Below are positions 58,128 through 64,000 of a DNA stretch of 64,000 nt, piece by piece. The translations under genes and the position numbers were made by a program. The stretch is from Paenibacillus mucilaginosus 3016. GTDB lineage: Bacteria; Bacillota; Bacilli; Paenibacillales; NBRC-103111. The stretch lies in the NCBI RefSeq assembly GCF_000250655.1, contig NC_016935.1, positions 2,188,001 to 2,252,000 on the forward strand, in the 5' to 3' direction. Each line of letters starts with the position of its first letter. Position 1 is the stretch's first letter. The notes beneath the pieces are model-generated. The model saw only the letters and a program-made list of their open reading frames with translations. It ran no database searches and was not told the DNA's origin.

Positions 58128-60479
58128 ATGCAGCGAATCAAAGCCTTCATGCTCCACAAACCGTTATTGATCCGCATTATCCTGTCCTACCTGCTGGTGG
58201 GGCTGGTGGTGATCGGCGTTCTTACGATCATTGTCACCTCCAGGGTATCGGCACAGCTGACCGGGGAGATCACCTCCTCCACCGACAGGGCGATTGAGCA
58301 GTCTTACAATACAGCGAGTGTGTTGCTGAATTCGACCTACAACCACTTTGCGGGCCTCTTCACCAGCACGGAGCTTCAGCCGGCCTTCTATGGCAGGAAT
58401 TTCAGTACGCCCGAGCTGGGGCGGATCGGCAGCAAGCTTTACGAGGCGGCGAGCTCGAATCCGTTGGTGCACTCCGTCTACCTGTTCAATTTTCAGGAAA
58501 AGCTTGTCTTCTCGTCCCTGTCTACGGTACGGCCGTTCGACGAGTTCTACGACCGGGACCTGCTGAAGCTGCTGGAGAGCACGGAACCGTACCGTTCGGG
58601 CATCTTTATTCCGCGGCGTGCGGCATTCGAGCTTAACGGCAGGGCATACGACCAGCACCTGATCTCCATCGTGTATCTCCAATCGAGGGAGGACCGGGTG
58701 AGCAGCGGGGCGATGGTGCTGAATCTGGATCAGCGGCTGCTGCAGAACATGGTGATGAACGGGACGGGAAGCCGCTCCTTTCAATCGATGATCATCAACC
58801 GGCAGGGGACCGTCGTCTCCCACTCGGACAGCACGCAGATCAACAGGAACCTGTCGGATGAGAGCTATGTAGAGCAGATCCTTGGGAGCCGGATGGGGAA
58901 GGGGACGTTGGAGCTCACACGCGGTGGGAAGGACCACCGTGCCTTCTATATCAAGTCGGAGAGTCTCGGCTGGACCTTCATCGGACTGATCAATTATGAG
59001 ACGCTGCTCGGCCGGGTCCACGAGATCAAGCGCTTTATCCTGTGGGTGACCGCCATCCTGCTTGGGGTGGTGCTGCTCTCCGCCGCCTTCTTCACCCGGA
59101 TGATCTACAGTCCGATTCACCGTCTGATCACGGACGTGCGGAGACTGCATGGGGAAGTCCGGCAAAGGCCCTCGCTCTCCGAGCTGGACATGCTCTCCGG
59201 CGCCTTCAGCTATCTGGAGCAGAAGGTGCAGGATCTGCAGGTCCGGGCAGCCGGTTATCAGTCCGCGAGGCGCAGGGACACGCTCCGCATGCTGACCGCG
59301 GGCGGCTGGACGGATGCGGGCGAGATGGCCCGCAAGCTTCAGGATGCCGGAATTCAGTTGGCGGAAGGACCGCTGCAGGTGTGCCTGCTCCGGCTCGATG
59401 CCTACGGACAGCTCTCCGCCTCCTACAGCACGGCCGACCTTGCGCTCCTGAAGTATGCCCTGTGCAATATTGCCGAAGAAATGGGCGGGAGCCGATGGGC
59501 CGTGACGGCGTTCGAAGAAGCGGAAGATGCCGTGACCCTGATCGTATCCTCCGATTTGGGCGAAACGGAGGCCTCGCGGGAAGAGGCGCTCCCGGTGCTG
59601 CTGCAGGCTATCCAGCAGAGCGCGTCGCACTACCTGAAGCTCAGCGTTTCAGCCGCCATCGGTACGAGGGCAGAGGATCTGGCCGGGATCCCGGCCTCCT
59701 GGACCTCTGCCTATCATGCTTCGCGCTATCGTCTCGTGCTCGGCAGAGGGAGCATGATTCCCGCCGGATTTGAGGCGGCGCGCGAGCCGCTTCATGACGG
59801 GTATGCCTCCGCTATGGAGAAGCAGGTGGTGGACAGCATCAAGCTCGGCGATCTGGCGCGGACCCGTGCCGCCGTGGAGGAGTACACCGCGCTGCTGCAG
59901 CGGGCCCCCTATGAGGAGATGATGCTGCTGCTGACCCAGCTGCTCATCTCCACCGCACGCACAGCGGCTGCCATGGGCGCGGCGGGGGAGGAGTTCCGCC
60001 TCGGTATCGGCTATCTGGGCCAGCGGCTGTACCAGTGGGAGACCCTCACGGAGATCCGCGAGTGGTACCTGGACCTCTGCGGCCGGGCCGTGGAACAGCG
60101 GGACCGCGAAGCCTCCCGGAAGAACCGGCTGATCGTGGATCGAATCAAGGCCCATATCCACGAGCATTACACCGATCCAACCCTGACGGTGGAGTCTCTT
60201 GTGGAAGTCGGCGGATTATCGACGAATTACATGAGACGCGTATTCAAGGAAATCTCCGGCGTCTCGATCAATGTATACCTCAGCGAGTACCGGTTCGAGA
60301 AGGCGAAGGAGCTTCTCCTCCGTACGGAGTTTCCGGCGAACCGGATCGGCGAGATGGTAGGCTTCGAGAATACGAACTATTTCTATGTCTCCTTCAAGAA
60401 ATACTGCGGCAGAACACCGGACCACTTCCGTAAAACGCAGCGCGGCGAGGGGATGGACGAGGCGGCAGGCAGGAATTAA
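58128..60479 (+). CDS. Membrane-bound AraC-type regulator with extracellular sensor domain
   Basis: The 783-residue protein has two membrane helices (near 15-37 and 300-325) flanking a Cache-like extracellular sensor, a HAMP-like segment, a helical middle region, and a C-terminal AraC double helix-turn-helix (HEHYTDPTLTVESLVEVGGLSTNYMRRVFKEISGVSINVYLSEYRFEKAKELL, NRIGEMVGFENTNYFYVSFKKYCGRTPDHFRKTQ). This single-protein layout (sensor joined to AraC domain) is common in Paenibacillus next to LplABC-type sugar importers, as here. The ATG at 58128 follows CGGGAGGGACTGCAC; the longer in-frame start at 57984 overlaps the terminator and is rejected. The ligand is unknown. Confidence 0.9.
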   Translation: MQRIKAFMLHKPLLIRIILSYLLVGLVVIGVLTIIVTSRVSAQLTGEITSSTDRAIEQSYNTASVLLNSTYNHFAGLFTSTELQPAFYGRNFSTPELGRIGSKLYEAASSNPLVHSVYLFNFQEKLVFSSLSTVRPFDEFYDRDLLKLLESTEPYRSGIFIPRRAAFELNGRAYDQHLISIVYLQSREDRVSSGAMVLNLDQRLLQNMVMNGTGSRSFQSMIINRQGTVVSHSDSTQINRNLSDESYVEQILGSRMGKGTLELTRGGKDHRAFYIKSESLGWTFIGLINYETLLGRVHEIKRFILWVTAILLGVVLLSAAFFTRMIYSPIHRLITDVRRLHGEVRQRPSLSELDMLSGAFSYLEQKVQDLQVRAAGYQSARRRDTLRMLTAGGWTDAGEMARKLQDAGIQLAEGPLQVCLLRLDAYGQLSASYSTADLALLKYALCNIAEEMGGSRWAVTAFEEAEDAVTLIVSSDLGETEASREEALPVLLQAIQQSASHYLKLSVSAAIGTRAEDLAGIPASWTSAYHASRYRLVLGRGSMIPAGFEAAREPLHDGYASAMEKQVVDSIKLGDLARTRAAVEEYTALLQRAPYEEMMLLLTQLLISTARTAAAMGAAGEEFRLGIGYLGQRLYQWETLTEIREWYLDLCGRAVEQRDREASRKNRLIVDRIKAHIHEHYTDPTLTVESLVEVGGLSTNYMRRVFKEISGVSINVYLSEYRFEKAKELLLRTEFPANRIGEMVGFENTNYFYVSFKKYCGRTPDHFRKTQRGEGMDEAAGRN

Positions 60480-60611
60480 AGGGTTTGGTCGGATTTTAAA
60501 GTACCTCTGGTATCAAAAATCAGTGTCTTTCTCGTGATTCCACACTTTCGGATGGTGCCGGCATCGCCTATTCTGAGCTCATGAGCAGATGACATGCGAA
60601 GGAGGATGGAT

Positions 60612-61595
60612 ATGAGCGGTACGGTTATGAAACAACCCGAGCTTCTGCAGAAGAAGCTCTCGGGACAGCAGCGCGGAGTTCTGGGCGCATTCTTCCACGA
60701 ACTCATACGCAATAAATTCCTGTACGTCCTGGCGCTGCCCGGGATCGTCTGGTTCTTTATCTTCTGCTACGTTCCGATGGGCGGCATCGTGATTGCTTTC
60801 CAGGATTTCAAAGCAGTGAAGGGCATCACGGGAAGCCCGTTCGTCGGACTGAAGAACTTCGAGTTCTTTTTCCATTCGAAGGACTGGCTGCTTATTGTCA
60901 GGAATACGGTGCTGCTCAATGTGCTGTTCATCGCCTTCGGCACCCTGGCTTCGGTCGCGATCGCGGTCATGGTGACGGAGCTGGGCAGCCCGTGGTTCAA
61001 GATGATCTCCCAGTCCGTGATGATCTTCCCGCATTTTCTCTCCTGGACGGTCGTGGCGATGTTCATGACCGCCTTCGTGGCGACGGAAGGAGGCTTCATC
61101 AACCAGCTCCTCGGGATGATCGGCGTACAGCCGGTCGCTTTCCTCTCCTCGCCCCAGTACTGGCCTGCGATTCTGGTGCTGCTGAAGATCTGGCATGGGG
61201 CCGGCTTCGGTGCGATCATTTACATGGCTGCAATTGCCGGGATCAACCCCGATATCTACGAGTCGGCATCCATCGATGGGGCCACCCGCTGGCAGAAAAT
61301 CCGCTTCATCACCCTGCCGCTGCTGAAGCCGACGGTGATCCTGCTGACGATCCTGGCGGTCGGGGGGATCTTCAACGGGGATTTCGGACTGATCTACGCG
61401 ATCATCGGACGAAACCCGGCCCTGTACCCGACAACGGACGTCATCGACACCTATGTCTTCCGAGCGCTGATGGACCTGGGGGATATGGGCATGTCGGCGG
61501 CGGTCGGCTTCCTGCAGTCCTTTATCGGCTTCATCCTGGTGCTCACCGTCAACTATATCGCCAAGAAGACGGCGCCGGAGTCCGCTATTTTTTAA
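60612..61595 (+). CDS. ABC transporter permease, LplB-like
   Basis: The 327-residue protein has six membrane helices, with the LplB-type start NKFLYVLALPGIVWFFIFCYVPMGGIVIAFQDFKAVKGITGSPFVGLKNFEFFF and the EAA loop DIYESASIDGATRWQKIRFITLPLLKP that contacts the ATPase. It forms an importer with the next permease and the binding protein at 62566. The ATG at 60612 follows GAAGGAGGATGGAT; earlier in-frame starts at 60594 and 60606 are weaker. The regulator encoded just upstream probably controls it. Confidence 0.92.
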   Translation: MSGTVMKQPELLQKKLSGQQRGVLGAFFHELIRNKFLYVLALPGIVWFFIFCYVPMGGIVIAFQDFKAVKGITGSPFVGLKNFEFFFHSKDWLLIVRNTVLLNVLFIAFGTLASVAIAVMVTELGSPWFKMISQSVMIFPHFLSWTVVAMFMTAFVATEGGFINQLLGMIGVQPVAFLSSPQYWPAILVLLKIWHGAGFGAIIYMAAIAGINPDIYESASIDGATRWQKIRFITLPLLKPTVILLTILAVGGIFNGDFGLIYAIIGRNPALYPTTDVIDTYVFRALMDLGDMGMSAAVGFLQSFIGFILVLTVNYIAKKTAPESAIF

Positions 61596-61623
61596 CGTAT
61601 CCCTGCCAGAAAGGAGACTGCCC

Positions 61624-62505
61624 ATGATCCGGGAAAGCATCCCAGACAAGCTGCTCAAGCTCTCGTTCTATCTGATTCTGACCTTGTTCTCGGTGTACTG
61701 CCTGCTGCCTATTGTCGCTGTTGTGTCTTCGTCCTTCTCAACCGAGTCCTCCATCCTGAGGGACGGATATACCTTGTTCCCGGTGGAATTCTCCCTGGAG
61801 GCCTACAAGCTGATCTTCCAGGACCAGACGATCTACAAGGCTTACGGCGTAACGATCTTCATTACGGCGGCCGGCACGGCCCTCTCGATGATCTTCACCA
61901 GCGCCATGGCTTATGCCATCTCCGTCAAGACCGTGAAGTACCGCAATGCCATCGCCTTCTATGCCTACTTCACGATGCTCTTCCACGGGGGCCTGGTGGC
62001 GAACTATCTGCTGATCTCGAAGTATCTCGGCATGAAAAATTCCATCTGGGTCCTGATCATCCCCGGGCTGATCAGCGCCTGGAACATGTTCCTGCTCCGC
62101 AACTTCTTCGCTTCCATCGATGAGTCGCTTGCCGAATCGGCCAAGATGGATGGAGCCAACGATGCGTACATTCTGATGCGCATCATCCTGCCGGTCTCGC
62201 TGCCCGCTCTGGCAACGGTAGGACTGTTCTATGCGCTGGGGTATTGGAATAAATGGTTCGACGCCCTGCTGTATATCAGCGATCCGGACAAGTTCCCGCT
62301 GCAGTATCTGATCCAGCGGATCATGAACAACCTGGACTATGTGAACCAGATTGCGGCGGATGTGTCCATTCCGAACTTCATCCCGCCGGCCATCACGGTG
62401 CGGCTGGCGACAACGATGGTAACGATCGGTCCGATCGTGCTCCTGTACCCGTTCCTGCAGAGGTATTTCGTCAAGGGATTAATGGTAGGCGCGGTCAAAG
62501 GCTGA
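61624..62505 (+). CDS. ABC transporter permease, LplC-like
   Basis: The 293-residue protein has six membrane helices beginning LLKLSFYLILTLFSVYCLLPIVAVVSSSFSTESSILRDGYTLFPVEFSLEAYKLIF. The EAA loop reads SLAESAKMDGANDAYILMRIILPVSLPA. It pairs with the LplB-like permease 28 bases upstream. The start follows GAAAGGAGACTGCCC. The family imports oligosaccharides; the substrate here is unknown. Confidence 0.92.
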   Translation: MIRESIPDKLLKLSFYLILTLFSVYCLLPIVAVVSSSFSTESSILRDGYTLFPVEFSLEAYKLIFQDQTIYKAYGVTIFITAAGTALSMIFTSAMAYAISVKTVKYRNAIAFYAYFTMLFHGGLVANYLLISKYLGMKNSIWVLIIPGLISAWNMFLLRNFFASIDESLAESAKMDGANDAYILMRIILPVSLPALATVGLFYALGYWNKWFDALLYISDPDKFPLQYLIQRIMNNLDYVNQIAADVSIPNFIPPAITVRLATTMVTIGPIVLLYPFLQRYFVKGLMVGAVKG

Positions 62506-62565
62506 TCTGCTCTATAACTGCAAGCTGAGACTACGACATAGTCAGAACAAAAGGAGGATCCATCC

Positions 62566-64000
62566 ATGACAATAAGACGCCTGATGACAGCCCTGATGAC
62601 GGCAGCCCTGGCCGGAACTACAGCAGCCTGCGCCGGCGACGATCCCGCCGCTTCGGGATCCGCAGACGCTTCCGGCAAGGATCTGCCTCCGGTCACCCTG
62701 AAGGGCATGCTGTTCGGGGACCAGCCGAAGGATCTGCCGCTCGTGCTTGAGGAATTCGAGAAGCGGACGAAGGATACACTGAACACGAAGCTCAGTATCG
62801 AGTGGAATCCGGTCAGCGACCATAAGCAGAAGGTCAAGCTGATGATGGCCGCAGGGGAGGAGATGGATTTTGTCTTCGATGCGGAATTCATGAATCTCAA
62901 GGAGCTCGTCCCCCAAGGGGCGTATGCACCCCTCGACCAATACTATAACAACGATGCTTACCCGGGACTCAAGAAAGCGTTCTCTCCCGAGTTTGTGGAA
63001 GCAAACAAACGCAGTGACGGACACATCTATACGATTCCGTTCACTCAATACTTCTATGATATCCAGGTGATCTACCTCCGCAAGGATCTCCGGGAGAAAT
63101 ACGGCATGCCGCCGATCAGCTCCTACGAGGATCTGCAGAAGTTCTACGAGCGGGTGCTTGCCGATGAGAAAGGGATGACCCCGCTTGCCCTGAGAGGAGT
63201 CAGCGGCTATCAGGATATCCTGGCCTCGGACGAGCCCGAGAGCAGGACCGTTCGGCCGATCCTGGTGAGCGGCATCCCGTACCTGGTGCATCTGTCCGAC
63301 GATCTCCAAACGGTCAAGAACGTCGTCATCGCCGGCGACCCGGCTTCCGAGTGGGCGAAGCTGCCGGCTCCGTTCAGCACGATGAAGACCACGTTCCCGC
63401 AGTATGACAAATGGGCCATGTGGCGGAAATACCTGGAGAAGGACGTACTTAGCCAGAAGGACCAAAAGGCCTTCTTCATGTCCGGCAAGGCGGCATCCTA
63501 CCACGGCACGCTGTCGTCGTACGCCGCAGACCGCAAGAAGCTGCAGGATACGCTGGCCGGAGCGGATCTGGAATTCTTCGTCTTCCGCAAGAATATGCGG
63601 GAGATGAAGCCGCAGAGCATCGGTACAAACTACAAGTCGAACAACTCGATCGCCATCCCGGTCACCTCGGAGAACATCGACCGGACGATGAAATTCTTCG
63701 ACTGGCTGTTCGCCTCCCGCGAGAATCACGATCTTTTCGAACACGGGATTCCCGGCAAGCACTGGGAAGCTGTAGGCGACACGGGCATCAAGCTGCTGTC
63801 CGAATCCAAGAATTATACCTTCCCGGGCTATGAACTGACCTGGAACCCGACCTTGATCCGTATGAATACGGAGCTGGATGACACGGCGAAGAGATACTTC
63901 GAATATTCGGCGAAGGCGGACTCGTACTACGCGCCGGTGCTCGCCAAGTTCACCTTCGACAACTCGGGTGTGAAGGGCGAATTCGCCAATATCGCTTCGA
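62566..64000 (+). CDS. Extracellular solute-binding lipoprotein, LplA-like, cut by window end
   Basis: The frame is open from the ATG at 62566 (after AAGGAGGATCCATCC) to the window edge, giving at least 478 residues; the stop is outside. The N-terminus MTIRRLMTALMTAALAGTTAAC is a lipoprotein signal with Cys 22. The mature part begins with a Gly/Ser/Asp linker, then LKGMLFGDQPKDLPLVLEEFEKRTKDTLNTKLSIEWNPVSDHKQKVKLMMAAGEEMDFVFDAEFMNL, typical of LplA/YtcQ-type binding proteins. It completes the second importer of the region. Confidence 0.88.
   Translation, partial: MTIRRLMTALMTAALAGTTAACAGDDPAASGSADASGKDLPPVTLKGMLFGDQPKDLPLVLEEFEKRTKDTLNTKLSIEWNPVSDHKQKVKLMMAAGEEMDFVFDAEFMNLKELVPQGAYAPLDQYYNNDAYPGLKKAFSPEFVEANKRSDGHIYTIPFTQYFYDIQVIYLRKDLREKYGMPPISSYEDLQKFYERVLADEKGMTPLALRGVSGYQDILASDEPESRTVRPILVSGIPYLVHLSDDLQTVKNVVIAGDPASEWAKLPAPFSTMKTTFPQYDKWAMWRKYLEKDVLSQKDQKAFFMSGKAASYHGTLSSYAADRKKLQDTLAGADLEFFVFRKNMREMKPQSIGTNYKSNNSIAIPVTSENIDRTMKFFDWLFASRENHDLFEHGIPGKHWEAVGDTGIKLLSESKNYTFPGYELTWNPTLIRMNTELDDTAKRYFEYSAKADSYYAPVLAKFTFDNSGVKGEFANIAS

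Overview
The window (about 60% G+C by eye) looks like a chromosomal segment of a Paenibacillus-type Gram-positive bacterium. The evidence is Firmicute-specific families (YqhG/YqhH, LipM, YqzE, YjdF, Xpt, LCP), strong AGGAGG-type ribosome binding sites, sigma-A promoters, dense Rho-independent terminators, a B12-dependent ribonucleotide reductase, and a polysaccharide locus with YesM/YesN-type two-component and AraC-type regulators. No rRNA, phage module or CRISPR array was seen. Genus is inferred, not proven.

Layout. 1-5.0 kb: end of queC, a membrane protein coupled to an AAC(3)-type acetyltransferase, a membrane diguanylate cyclase and a divergent glycosyltransferase. 5.05-7.9 kb: repeat-rich intergenic DNA carrying IS copy 1 (IS1182-like, transposase frameshifted) and a degenerate duplicate of the next gene's 3' end. 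7.9-20.1 kb: housekeeping and small genes on both strands (EamA transporter, SDR, YkvI-like, DedA, a frameshifted lipoprotein gene, xpt, cbiZ, several tiny membrane proteins), the intact IS copy 2 (17.28-18.97 kb) and an LCP cell-wall ligase. 20.2-20.55 kb: two tRNA-Leu(CAG) genes with promoter and terminator. 20.8-36.8 kb: DUF2264 protein, GNAT acetyltransferase, argS with a structured leader, yjdF with its riboswitch, yqzE, an ArsB-type transporter, yqhG-yqhH, lipM, a D-amino acid transaminase, and the NrdR-controlled B12-dependent nucleotide reductase. 36.8-39.3 kb: a gene graveyard (remnants of a Y-family polymerase, tatA and an esterase) surrounding one A+T-rich intact gene for a secreted mannose-lectin-like protein.

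39.5-64 kb is a polysaccharide-utilisation region, all on the + strand. A secreted alginate-lyase-fold enzyme with carbohydrate-binding modules would cut an acidic polymer outside the cell. A CUT1 ABC importer (binding lipoprotein plus two permeases, the first frameshifted) would take up oligosaccharides. Enzymes without signal peptides (GH43, GH31, GH88, heparinase II/III-like) would finish degradation inside. A YesM/YesN-type sensor kinase/regulator pair and a membrane-bound AraC-type regulator would control expression. A second, LplB/LplC/LplA-like importer follows and runs off the window. No ATPase gene is present, so a shared ATPase elsewhere is inferred.

The most unusual signals are: both IS copies sit inside the loop of a perfect terminator hairpin with 9-bp duplications; one-base frameshifts disrupt otherwise intact genes; and several structured leaders (argS, xpt, yjdF, and upstream of 14543) or repeat families are not explained by ordinary genes.
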